Source: Solimonas sp040066175 (GTDB taxonomy: Bacteria; Pseudomonadota; Gammaproteobacteria; Nevskiales; Nevskiaceae). From it: a stretch of DNA of 64,000 nt. Shown piece after piece: positions 19,397 through 27,907 of the stretch. Within the stretch, counting starts at the first letter, position 1; each line of letters opens with the position of its first letter. The notes below the pieces were generated by a model. It did not search any database and was not told the DNA's origin. It worked only from the letters and a program-made list of their open reading frames with translations. Position numbers and translations under genes: made by a program. The DNA lies in contig NZ_JBEAAM010000014.1 in NCBI RefSeq assembly GCF_040066175.1, forward strand, positions 56,437 through 120,436. The letters are read 5' to 3'.

Positions 19397-19494
19397 GGAA
19401 ATTGCATGTCTGCTATCGCGGACGGGCGTGATCGTTCGCGAGCGTGCAGGGTTTGGCACGGAAACCGCATGTCCGCATTGGACGCGGGCGCGTG
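19397..19494 (+). repeat. Imperfect direct repeat upstream of prkA
   Basis: GGAAATTGCATGTCTGC (from 19397) is repeated 63 bases later as GGAAACCGCATGTCCGC (from 19460), 14 of 17 bases matching, and similarity continues loosely downstream of each. Both copies lie between the divergent xth and prkA genes, about 70-170 bases before the prkA start, so they could be paired binding sites or a degraded duplication. Confidence 0.35.
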
Positions 19495-19566
19495 CACGGA
19501 GTTCCGAGGCGGCGTACTCTGATAGCCACTCGCGAAGTCGGAATCGCCTTCGAATGGAGGTCGCTG

Positions 19567-21489
19567 ATGAGCATTGTGGAAAGCTTTCGCAGTCACTATC
19601 TGAAAGCGCGCGAGGAGGAGATGTCGCTGCTCGACTATCTCCAGCTGTGCAAGCGCGATCCGATGGCCTACGCCACGCCGGCCGAGCGCATGCTCGCGGC
19701 GATCGGCGAGCCCGAGGTGATCGACACGCGCAACGACGCCCGGCTGTCGCGCATCTTTTCCAACCGCGTCATCCGCCGCTATCCGGCGTTCCGCGAGTTC
19801 TACGGCATGGAGGACGTGATCGCGCAGATCGTCGCGTACTTCAAGCATGCGGCGCAGGGACTGGAAGAGCGCAAGCAGATCCTCTACCTGCTGGGTCCGG
19901 TCGGCGGCGGCAAGTCGTCGATCGCCGAGCGCCTCAAGAGCCTGATGGAGGTGCATCCGATCTACGCCCTCAAGGGCTCGCCGATCAACGAGTCGCCGCT
20001 GGGGCTGTTCTCGCCGGAGCGGGATGCGGCGATGCTGGAGAAGGAGTTCGACATTCCGCGGCGCTACCTGACCGGCATCGCTTCGCCGTGGGCGATCAAG
20101 CGCCTAGGCGAGTTCGACGGCGACATCAGCAAGTTCCGGGTGGTGCGCGTGCAGCCTTCGGTGCTCAAGCAGATCGCGATCACCAAGACCGAACCGGGCG
20201 ACGAGAACAACCAAGACATCTCGTCGCTGGTCGGCAAGGTCGATATCCGCAAGCTCGAAACCTATGCGCAGGACGATCCGGACGCGTATTCCTACTCGGG
20301 CGGCCTGTGCCTGGCGAACCAGGGCCTGCTCGAGTTCGTCGAGATGTTCAAGGCGCCGATCAAGATGCTGCACCCGCTGCTGACCGCGACCCAGGAGGGC
20401 AATTTCAAGGGCACCGAAGGATTCTCGGCGATCCCGTTCAACGGCATCATCCTGGCGCACTCGAACGAGTCCGAGTGGCAGTCGTTCCGCAACAACAAGC
20501 ACAACGAGGCCTTTCTCGACCGCGTCTATATCGTCAAGGTGCCCTACTGCCTGCAGGTCTCCGAGGAGGAGAAGATCTACGAGAAGCTGCTGCGCAACAG
20601 CTCGCTGGCCAACGCGCCCTGCGCCCCCGGCACGCTGGAGATGATGGCGCAGTGGTCGGTGCTCACGCGCCTCAAGGAGCCGGAGAATTCCAGCATCTAC
20701 TCGAAGATGCGCGTCTATGACGGCGAGAACCTGAAGGACACCGATCCGGCGGCGAAGTCGCTGCAGGAGTACCGCGACTACGCCGGCGTGGACGAGGGCA
20801 TGGACGGCATGTCCACGCGCTTCGCCTACAAGGTGCTGTCGGCGACCTTCAACTACGACCAGACCGAGGTCGCCGCCAATCCGGTGCACCTGATGTACGT
20901 GCTGGAGCAGCGCATCCTGCGCGAGCACCTGCCCGAGGACAAGCAGCGCCGTTACCTGGAATTCATCAAGGCCTGGCTCGCGCCGCGTTACGCGGAGTTC
21001 ATCGGCAAGGAGATCCAGACCGCCTACCTGGAGTCCTACGGCGAGTACGGCCAGAACATCTTCGACCGCTATGTCACCTTCGCCGACTACTGGATCCAGG
21101 ACGAGGATTACCGCGATCCAGAGACCGGCGAGTCCTTCGACCGCGCGGCGCTGAACACCGAGCTGGAGAAGATCGAGAAGCCGGCCGGCATCGCCAACCC
21201 CAAGGATTTCCGCAACGAGATCGTCAACTTCGTGCTGCGCGCGCGCGCGCAGTCCGGCGGCAAGAAGCCGGAATGGACCAGCTACGAGAAGCTGCGCGAG
21301 GTGATCGAGAAGAAGATGTTCTCCTCGACCGAGGAACTGCTGCCGGTGATCTCGTTCAACGCCAAGGCCTCGGCCGAGGATCAGAAGAAGCATCAGAATT
21401 TCGTCGGCCGCATGGTCGCCAAGGGCTACACCGAGAAGCAGGTGCGCCTGCTGTCGGAGTGGTACCTGCGCGTGCGCAAGTCGCAGTAG
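19567..21489 (+). CDS. prkA: PrkA/YeaG-type serine protein kinase
   Basis: This 640-residue cytoplasmic protein is a PrkA/YeaG kinase, a AAA+-like P-loop protein induced in stationary phase and nitrogen stress. The P-loop is LLGPVGGGKSS (about residues 108-118) and the C-terminal third is the PrkA domain. ATG 19567 has GGAGG six bases upstream and gives the expected family N terminus; the frame open further upstream is not used. It is followed by yeaH and spoVR on the same strand, the conserved stress triad. Confidence 0.95.
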   Translation: MSIVESFRSHYLKAREEEMSLLDYLQLCKRDPMAYATPAERMLAAIGEPEVIDTRNDARLSRIFSNRVIRRYPAFREFYGMEDVIAQIVAYFKHAAQGLEERKQILYLLGPVGGGKSSIAERLKSLMEVHPIYALKGSPINESPLGLFSPERDAAMLEKEFDIPRRYLTGIASPWAIKRLGEFDGDISKFRVVRVQPSVLKQIAITKTEPGDENNQDISSLVGKVDIRKLETYAQDDPDAYSYSGGLCLANQGLLEFVEMFKAPIKMLHPLLTATQEGNFKGTEGFSAIPFNGIILAHSNESEWQSFRNNKHNEAFLDRVYIVKVPYCLQVSEEEKIYEKLLRNSSLANAPCAPGTLEMMAQWSVLTRLKEPENSSIYSKMRVYDGENLKDTDPAAKSLQEYRDYAGVDEGMDGMSTRFAYKVLSATFNYDQTEVAANPVHLMYVLEQRILREHLPEDKQRRYLEFIKAWLAPRYAEFIGKEIQTAYLESYGEYGQNIFDRYVTFADYWIQDEDYRDPETGESFDRAALNTELEKIEKPAGIANPKDFRNEIVNFVLRARAQSGGKKPEWTSYEKLREVIEKKMFSSTEELLPVISFNAKASAEDQKKHQNFVGRMVAKGYTEKQVRLLSEWYLRVRKSQ

Positions 21490-21507
21490 TCGCCGGCCGC
21501 GGCGGCC

Positions 21508-22737
21508 ATGTCGATCATCATCGATAGGCGGCTCAACGACCGCAACAAGAACGCGGTCAACCGCAGCCGTTTCCTGCGGCGTTACAAGTCGCAGATCCAG
21601 CACTCGGTCGATGAGATGGTGTCGAAGCGCTCGATCACCGACATGGAGCAGGGCGGCAAGGTCAACATCCCGATCAAGGACATTTCCGAACCGACGTTCC
21701 GGCACGGCCAGGGCGGCGACCGCGAGGTCGTGCATGCCGGCAATCACAGTTTTTCTCCTGGTGACCGCCTGCCGCGACCGCCGTCCGGGGCGGGCGGGGC
21801 CGGCGGCCACGGCGAAGGCGAGTCGGAAGACGACTTCGTCTTCAGCCTGTCGCGCGAAGAGTTCATGAACCTGTTCTTCGACGACCTCGAGCTGCCGCGA
21901 CTGGCGCGCAACGTGCTCGGCGACGTGCGCGAGTATCAGTGGCGGCGCGCCGGCTACACGCCCAGCGGCGTGCCGGCGAATCTGGCGATCCTGCGTTCTC
22001 TGCGCAACGCCAGCGCGCGGCGCATCGCCGTGCGTGGCGCGGTGGCGCAGGAGCTGGCGGACGTCGAGGCGCAGATCGAGTCCGCGCCGACACCGCAGCT
22101 GCTCGAACGCGCCGAACTGCTGCGCAAGAAGCTGGAGCACGTCCCGTTCCTCGACGAGTTCGACCTGCGTTTCCGCCATCGCGTGCGCGAGCCGCAACCG
22201 GTCGCACGCGCGGCGATGTTCTGCCTGATGGACGTGTCGGCGTCGATGACCGAGGAGAAGAAGGACCTGGCCAAGCGTTTCTTCACGCTGCTGTACCTGT
22301 TCCTGTCGCGCAAGTACGAGCGCGTCGAGCTGGTGTTCATCCGCCACACCGACAATGCGCAGGAGGTGGACGAACAGACCTTCTTCTATGGCACCCAGAG
22401 CGGCGGCACCGTGGTGCTGTCGGCGCTCAAGCTGATGGACGAGATCATCGAGGCGCGCTACGACCCGTCGAGCTGGAACATCTATGGCGCGCAGGTGTCG
22501 GACGGCGACGCCTTCGGCGCCGACCCCGAGAAGAGCCGCGCGTTCCTCAACGACCGTCTGCTGCCGCTCCTGCGTTACTTCGCCTATGTCGAGGTGCCCG
22601 ACGAAGCCGATCATGCCGGTCCGCTGGCGCATGCCTATGCGCGCATCGACGATCCGCGCTTCGCGATGAAGAGCGTGATCGCACGCAACGAGATTTATCC
22701 GGTCCTGCGCGAGCTGTTCCACAAGGAGACGGCCTGA
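21508..22737 (+). CDS. yeaH: YeaH/UPF0229-family protein
   Basis: This 409-residue protein of the YeaH family has a C-terminal von Willebrand-A-like region (from about residue 225, CLMDVSASMTEEKKDLAKRFF, a DxSxS metal-ion site). The N-terminal third is basic and polar (IDRRLNDRNKNAVNRSRFLRRY). YeaH is produced with YeaG/PrkA and is thought to be its partner; the mechanism is not known. It starts 18 bases after prkA and overlaps spoVR by TGATG. Confidence 0.94.
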   Translation: MSIIIDRRLNDRNKNAVNRSRFLRRYKSQIQHSVDEMVSKRSITDMEQGGKVNIPIKDISEPTFRHGQGGDREVVHAGNHSFSPGDRLPRPPSGAGGAGGHGEGESEDDFVFSLSREEFMNLFFDDLELPRLARNVLGDVREYQWRRAGYTPSGVPANLAILRSLRNASARRIAVRGAVAQELADVEAQIESAPTPQLLERAELLRKKLEHVPFLDEFDLRFRHRVREPQPVARAAMFCLMDVSASMTEEKKDLAKRFFTLLYLFLSRKYERVELVFIRHTDNAQEVDEQTFFYGTQSGGTVVLSALKLMDEIIEARYDPSSWNIYGAQVSDGDAFGADPEKSRAFLNDRLLPLLRYFAYVEVPDEADHAGPLAHAYARIDDPRFAMKSVIARNEIYPVLRELFHKETA

Positions 22738-24257
22738 TGGGCGGCGCGCTCGCGGCGCGGCCGCTGTCCACCGGCTCGGAGTGGACCTTCGAACTGCTCG
22801 ACAGCTACGACCGCGCGATCAAGGAGATCGCGGTCGGCGAGTTCGGCCTGGACTGCTATCCGAACCAGATCGAGGTGATCGCCTCCGAGCAGATGCTGGA
22901 TGCCTACGCGTCGCTGGGCCTGCCGATCGGCTATCCGCACTGGAGTTTCGGCAAGGAGTTCATCCGCAACGAGCATTCCTACCGCAAGGGTCATCAGGGT
23001 CTCGCCTACGAGATCGTCATCAACTCCAATCCCTGCATCGCGTACCTGATGGAGGAGAACACGATGCCGATGCAGGCGCTGGTCATCGCGCACGCCTGCT
23101 ACGGACACAACTCGTTCTTCAAGGGCAATTATCTGTTCCGGCAGTGGACCGATGCCTCGGCGATCATCGACTACATGGTGTTCGCCAAGAAATACGTCAC
23201 GCAGTGTGAGGAACGCTACGGCGAGGAGGCCGTCGAGGAGATCCTCGACTCCTGCCACGCGCTGATGAGCCACGGCGTCGATCGCTACCACCATCCCGCG
23301 CCGCTGTCGGTCGAAGAGGAGCAGCAGCGCCAGATCGAGCGCGAGAAGCACGCCTGGAAGCAGTTCGACGAGATCTGGCGCACGGTGCCGAAGCGATCGC
23401 GCAATCATGACCGCAAGGGGCACCGCGCCGAGCGGCCGTTCCCCGCCGAGCCGCAGGAGAACCTGCTGTACTTCGTCGAGAAGAACTCGCCGCGCCTGGA
23501 GCCGTGGCAGAGCGAGATCGTGCGCATCGTGCGCAAGATGGCGCAGTACTTCTATCCGCAGGGCCAGACCAAGGTCATGAACGAGGGCTGGGCCACGTTC
23601 TGGCACTACACCATCCTCAACCGCCTGTTCGACAAGGGCCGGGTCGATGCCGGCTTCATGCTCGAAGTGCTCACTTCGCACACCAACGTCATCACCCAGC
23701 GCGGCTACGACCAGCGCGGCTATGGCGGCCTCAATCCCTACGCGCTCGGCTATGCGATGTTCACCGATCTGCGCCGCATCTGCGAGAACCCGACGGAGGA
23801 GGACCGGCGCTGGTTCCCCGATATCGCCGGAGGCGAGTGGCGCAAGGTGCTGGACTTCGCGATGCGCAACTACAAGGACGAGTCCTTCATCGGCCAGTAC
23901 CTGAGTCCCCGCCTGATGCGCGAGTTTCGTCTGTTTGCGGTCGCCGATCACGAGGATGAGGACGAACTGGTGATCGACGCGATCCACAACGACGAGGGCT
24001 ACCGTCGGCTGCGCCGGCTGATGGCCGCGCAGTACAACCGCGACAACCAGATTCCCGACGTGCAGATCGTGCACTACGCGCGCCGCGGCGACCGTTCGCT
24101 GACGCTGCGGCATCGCCAGCATCGGGGTCGTCCGCTGGACGACGCCGCCGAGGAGGTGCTCAAGCATCTCGCGCGGCTGTGGGGGTTCACCGTGCGGCTG
24201 GTCACCGTCGATGACGAGGACCGGGAAATCGCCGCGCGGGAAGTGCGGCCCGCATGA
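22737..24257 (+). CDS. spoVR: SpoVR/YcgB-family protein
   Basis: This 506-residue protein matches the SpoVR/YcgB family throughout (for example FGKEFIRNEHSYRKGHQGLAYE and MNEGWATFWHYTILNRLFDKG). The histidine- and glutamate-rich central region is conserved in the family but no catalytic activity is established. In Bacillus it affects spore cortex, and in enterobacteria it belongs to the RpoS regulon. Translation is coupled to yeaH. Confidence 0.94.
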   Translation: MGGALAARPLSTGSEWTFELLDSYDRAIKEIAVGEFGLDCYPNQIEVIASEQMLDAYASLGLPIGYPHWSFGKEFIRNEHSYRKGHQGLAYEIVINSNPCIAYLMEENTMPMQALVIAHACYGHNSFFKGNYLFRQWTDASAIIDYMVFAKKYVTQCEERYGEEAVEEILDSCHALMSHGVDRYHHPAPLSVEEEQQRQIEREKHAWKQFDEIWRTVPKRSRNHDRKGHRAERPFPAEPQENLLYFVEKNSPRLEPWQSEIVRIVRKMAQYFYPQGQTKVMNEGWATFWHYTILNRLFDKGRVDAGFMLEVLTSHTNVITQRGYDQRGYGGLNPYALGYAMFTDLRRICENPTEEDRRWFPDIAGGEWRKVLDFAMRNYKDESFIGQYLSPRLMREFRLFAVADHEDEDELVIDAIHNDEGYRRLRRLMAAQYNRDNQIPDVQIVHYARRGDRSLTLRHRQHRGRPLDDAAEEVLKHLARLWGFTVRLVTVDDEDREIAAREVRPA

Positions 24258-24482
24258 CCCGCGACCGCCCGCAGGTAGATTTGGCCTAATCGCCCAAGTA
24301 GTTGATTGAAAAGGGTGCCGTGACCCGCCGCGGCTTGACCGGGGGCGGTGCCGGCGGGCACAGTACACAGGCCGCGGGATAAAACATCTAGGGCGTGTGC
24401 CGCGGGACTGCCGGTCCCGGGCCGCGGAAACCGAGAGGGAGTGCCCGCAGCGGCAGGTTGGGATGGATCGAGGACGTGTGGA

Positions 24483-25370
24483 ATGAGCAGCCTGCTCGGG
24501 CGCTGGTGCGCCGCTTTGTTCGTGTGTCTGCCGCTGCTCGCAGTCGCGGCGCCGGAATCCGCGGATCTGGACGCCGCCCGCGATGCGCGGCTGCAGACGG
24601 CGCTCAGTGGCGCGGTCGAGCGCCTCGGCCTCACGCACGCGATCGCGCGCAGGCAGCTGTCGGTGGCGCTGGTCGATCTCGCCGATCCCGCGGCGCCGCG
24701 CTATGCCGGCCTCAACGACGGCGACATGGTCTATGGCGCGAGCCTGCCGAAGATCGCGATCCTGCTCGGTGCGTTCGCGCGCATCGAGGACGGCACGCTG
24801 ACGCTGACGCCGGAACTGCGCCGCGACCTGGAGGACATGATCCGTCGCTCGTCGAACACGGCGGCGACCCGCGTGTTCGAGCAGGTCGGCCCCGACTATC
24901 TCGCCGAGCTGCTCAGCTCCGAACGCTACGCGCTCTACGACCGTGACCACGGCGGCGGCTTGTGGGTCGGCAAGCCCTATGGCCCCGGCGAGGCGTACCG
25001 GCGCGACCCGCTGTTCAATCTTTCGCACGGCGCCTCGGCCTACCAGGCCGCGCGCTTCTATTACCTGCTCGAAACCGGACGTCTGGTCTCGCCCGCGGCT
25101 TCGCACGCGATGAAGGAGATCATGGGCAAGCCGGCGATCGACCACAAGTTCGTCAAGGCGATCAAGGCCAGCTATCCGCAGGCGGCGCTGTACCGCAAGT
25201 CCGGCACCTGGCGCGACTATCACTGCGACAGCGCGCTGGTCGAGCACGACGGCAAGCGCTACATCATCGTCGCACTGTCGCACGCCGAGCAGGGCGCGCA
25301 GTGGCTGGAGCAGCTCGCGCTCGCCGCCGACGCGCTCATCGCTCCCGGTTCTGCGCCTCCTGTGCGGTGA
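24483..25370 (+). CDS. Secreted class A beta-lactamase-fold serine hydrolase
   Basis: This is a 295-residue protein with a Sec signal peptide (cleavage near VAAPE, residue 22). The three motifs of the penicillin-recognising fold are present: Ser87-x-x-Lys90 (ASLPK), Ser123-x-Asn125 (RSSNTA) and Lys239-Ser240-Gly241. A DPLFN sequence (Asp175 to Asn179) sits where class A enzymes have the omega-loop ExxLN, with Asp in place of the general-base Glu166. It could be a peptidase, esterase or atypical lactamase. A second relative lies on the opposite strand (26582-27907). A 225-base leader gap precedes it; its 3' end overlaps the convergent transporter gene by 35 bases. Confidence 0.8.
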   Translation: MSSLLGRWCAALFVCLPLLAVAAPESADLDAARDARLQTALSGAVERLGLTHAIARRQLSVALVDLADPAAPRYAGLNDGDMVYGASLPKIAILLGAFARIEDGTLTLTPELRRDLEDMIRRSSNTAATRVFEQVGPDYLAELLSSERYALYDRDHGGGLWVGKPYGPGEAYRRDPLFNLSHGASAYQAARFYYLLETGRLVSPAASHAMKEIMGKPAIDHKFVKAIKASYPQAALYRKSGTWRDYHCDSALVEHDGKRYIIVALSHAEQGAQWLEQLALAADALIAPGSAPPVR

Positions 25371-26592
25371 GCGCGCGGTACGGACGCGCCAGGCTCAGCA
25401 CCAGTGCGATCCACAGCAGCGCCGCGGGAATCGTGAAGTAGCTGTACGCCGCTGGCGCGACCAGCCAGTGCGTCCATTCGGTCAGCAGCAGAATCGCGCT
25501 CGCTCCCAGCACCTTGAAGGCGCGGTAGCCGAACATGTCGATCCAGGCCTTGAGCTTGAAAATCAGATCCGGCGCTACCGGCACGTAAAGCAGTTCCTTG
25601 GCCGCGCGGTTGAGCGAGTACGACAGGCCGCGGTCGGAGATCTTCATCGCGGCGCCGCTGTTCAGTCCGGGCTGCAGCAGGTACAGGAAGGAAAACAGCC
25701 CGAGCGTCAGCGGCTGCGCGAGCAGGCCGCCGATCGCGCCGAGCGCGCGCAGCACCAGCGGCGTGACCACCAGATTGACGCCCAGTGCCACCGCGTTGAG
25801 CAGCGACAGAAAACCGGACAGGTACGCGGTGCGCGTCTCGCGCTCCGGAAACTCGTGCTGCACGTAGTGCATGAACTGGTACTCGACGATCGGTTCGACG
25901 ACCTGGGCCAGCAGCAGCACCGCGGTGATCGTCAGCAGGTAGCGGTTGCCGAGCCAGTCGCGCAGGGCCGGGCGCTCGGGCAGGCCCGGCAGCGCGGACG
26001 CGCCCGGCTGCTCGGCGAGTACGCCGCTGCGCACCAGAACCGCCGAGAATGCCGCGACCAGCACGATCAGCGCCGCGGAGACGAACAGCAGATCGACCGT
26101 GCTCAGACCCGCCTGCGTCAGCAGTGCCTGCGCGAGCCAGCCGCCGGTCATGCCGCCGACCAGGCCGCCGGCGCCGATCGCGCCGAACCAGCGGCGGCCC
26201 TGACGCGTCGGGAACGCGGCATTGGTCAGGCTCCAGAACTGCTCGACCAGTGCGACGGACAGGATGTCCACGAACACGTAGAAGCATACCGCGGCGACCG
26301 GTCCGCCGATCCACAGGCGGAACACCAGCAGCAGCAGCGCGAAGCCCAGACAGGTGCCGACCACCAGCCGCGGCCGTGACACCCGGCTCACCAGCTTCGC
26401 ATACGCGGGCATCAGCGCGCCCAGCACCAGCGCCGACAGCACCCAGACATAGGGTAGTTGCGCGGCGGAAAAGTGCTCCAGGTACAGCGAGCGGCTCGCC
26501 GGCTTGATCTGGTAGTAGGCCAGGATCACCAGCAGGAAGTCGGCGAACAGGGCCAGCGCGCGCAGTCCGCGCGTCCGGCTTTCAGTCTTCAT
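25336..26592 (-). CDS. NTT/MFS-like integral membrane transporter, possibly nucleotide exchanger
   Basis: This 418-residue polytopic membrane protein has about 11-12 hydrophobic segments. The N-terminal stretch AYYQIKPASRSLYLEHF followed by LPYVWVLSALVLG resembles the ATP/ADP-translocase (NTT, Npt1/Npt2) family, in which a similar charged motif follows helix 1. True NTT proteins exchange ATP for ADP or other nucleotides. Without alignment, a general MFS carrier remains possible. ATG 26592 was chosen over GTG 26598; it overlaps the upstream serine hydrolase gene by 11 bases, so the two are coupled in one operon with the dikinase-like gene. Confidence 0.6.
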   Translation of the reverse strand: MKTESRTRGLRALALFADFLLVILAYYQIKPASRSLYLEHFSAAQLPYVWVLSALVLGALMPAYAKLVSRVSRPRLVVGTCLGFALLLLVFRLWIGGPVAAVCFYVFVDILSVALVEQFWSLTNAAFPTRQGRRWFGAIGAGGLVGGMTGGWLAQALLTQAGLSTVDLLFVSAALIVLVAAFSAVLVRSGVLAEQPGASALPGLPERPALRDWLGNRYLLTITAVLLLAQVVEPIVEYQFMHYVQHEFPERETRTAYLSGFLSLLNAVALGVNLVVTPLVLRALGAIGGLLAQPLTLGLFSFLYLLQPGLNSGAAMKISDRGLSYSLNRAAKELLYVPVAPDLIFKLKAWIDMFGYRAFKVLGASAILLLTEWTHWLVAPAAYSYFTIPAALLWIALVLSLARPYRALTAQEAQNRER

Positions 26593-27907
26593 CGGCACCG
26601 CGCCCCTCCGCGTCCGCCTGCGTCGCCGGTGGCAGGTCCGCGGCTGGCACGTCCCTGAGCGCCGCGGCGTGGCGGGCTTCGACCATGCGGTGGATGCGCA
26701 GCGCCAGCGTCTGATGCGCGACCGCGGAATTCTTGCGCAGCACGTTCGACATCACGGCGACGGCGTAGCGCAGCTTCGGCGCCTGCGCCGGATACTCGAC
26801 CAGCGCCAGCGACGCGAGCTGGTTGATCTTGTTGCCGCGGTACTTGCCGCAGACGTAGCCGGGCTCCGGTTCGCAGATGTAGAGCGAGCCCGACTTGAAG
26901 TAAACGGCCGCCGGGTTGAGCACCGGATGCGAGGCATAGCGGATGCGCTTCTGCGTGGTATAGAGCAGGCGCTTGGCTTCTCTGCTGCTCCAAGGATCGA
27001 CGAAGCGCTTGGCTTCGATCAGCGCCAGCAGCTGCAGCAGGTCGCGCGGTGTCGCGTAGCTCGACTGTCCCGGCATCAGCCGCTTGCCGCGGTGGGTGAA
27101 CAGGCTGGTCTGGCGGATGCGCTGCGGATCGAGCCCGACCGCGGCGAGCGGCCGCAGCATGGCGTCGAGCATCGCACGGCCGCGCGCGGCTGCGCTCAGT
27201 GTCGCCAGACGCGCGGCGGCCGGCTCAGCGCCGCTGGCGAAACCGGGGCCGAAGCGCTCTGCCGCGGCGAGCTGCTGCATCACCATGCTGCCCGCGGCGT
27301 TCGAACTGGCCGAGATCATCCAGTCCATGTACTCCCACAGAGAACCTTCGTCACCGTGGTGCAGCGTGCGCCAGCGCGCCGGACCGGCGCCGACGGTATG
27401 GATCGGCACCTTGTGCACGTCGTAGTCGATGTAGCCGTCGGCGACGACACGGGTATCGCGCAGCACGCGTTCGCGCGCGGCGATGTCCTGCGGGTACCAG
27501 TCGGCGAGCTTGTGCATCCACGCCAGCAGCACCAGCACCTTGCCGACGCTGCCGACGTTGGCGCGATAGTCCGGCTGGTGTGCGGCATAGCGCAGGTGCG
27601 CAGGATCGCTGAGGTCGAGCACCGCGACGCCGTAGCGGTCCGCATCGTCGCCGAGCATGCGCGTCAACTCCGCGCTCCAGTCCGGATCGGGCGCGGGCAG
27701 CGTCGTCGCGTCGATGCCGCTGGGAACGACGGCATCCATCGGCAGCGTCGCACCGGGCGGCAGCACGGCACGCTGCGCCTGCAGCGTGCGCGTGTGTTCG
27801 AGGCGGCGGATGCCGGTGTAGTCATAGCCGTCGAGCGGATAGCCGATGCCGACCGCCGCCGACGTGCTCAGCAGCGTCAGCGCGGCGACGCGCAGTGCGG
27901 CGTTCAT
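26582..27907 (-). CDS. Secreted beta-lactamase-fold serine hydrolase, long form
   Basis: This 441-residue protein has an N-terminal signal peptide (about residues 1-20). The fold motifs are Ser120-x-x-Lys123 (GSVGK), Ser201-x-Asn203 (ASSNAA) and Lys338-Ser339-Gly340. Extra sequence lies before the first motif and between the second and third, so it is larger than typical beta-lactamases. A Cys pair (CEPEPGYVC) after the KSG motif may form a disulphide, in keeping with export. It is the middle gene of an overlapping minus-strand operon: its start overlaps the dikinase-like gene by ATGA. Substrate unknown. Confidence 0.75.
   Translation of the reverse strand: MNAALRVAALTLLSTSAAVGIGYPLDGYDYTGIRRLEHTRTLQAQRAVLPPGATLPMDAVVPSGIDATTLPAPDPDWSAELTRMLGDDADRYGVAVLDLSDPAHLRYAAHQPDYRANVGSVGKVLVLLAWMHKLADWYPQDIAARERVLRDTRVVADGYIDYDVHKVPIHTVGAGPARWRTLHHGDEGSLWEYMDWMISASSNAAGSMVMQQLAAAERFGPGFASGAEPAAARLATLSAAARGRAMLDAMLRPLAAVGLDPQRIRQTSLFTHRGKRLMPGQSSYATPRDLLQLLALIEAKRFVDPWSSREAKRLLYTTQKRIRYASHPVLNPAAVYFKSGSLYICEPEPGYVCGKYRGNKINQLASLALVEYPAQAPKLRYAVAVMSNVLRKNSAVAHQTLALRIHRMVEARHAAALRDVPAADLPPATQADAEGRGADED

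Noticed and set aside
24281..24297. TTGG-N9-CCAA dyad after spoVR as an operator
   Set aside because: Short, imperfect and far from a recognisable promoter; chance occurrence is likely.
20104..25283. Two antisense frames of over 860 codons opposite prkA-yeaH-spoVR and the serine hydrolase
   Set aside because: Same codon-bias artefact; the sense strand is fully occupied by recognised genes.
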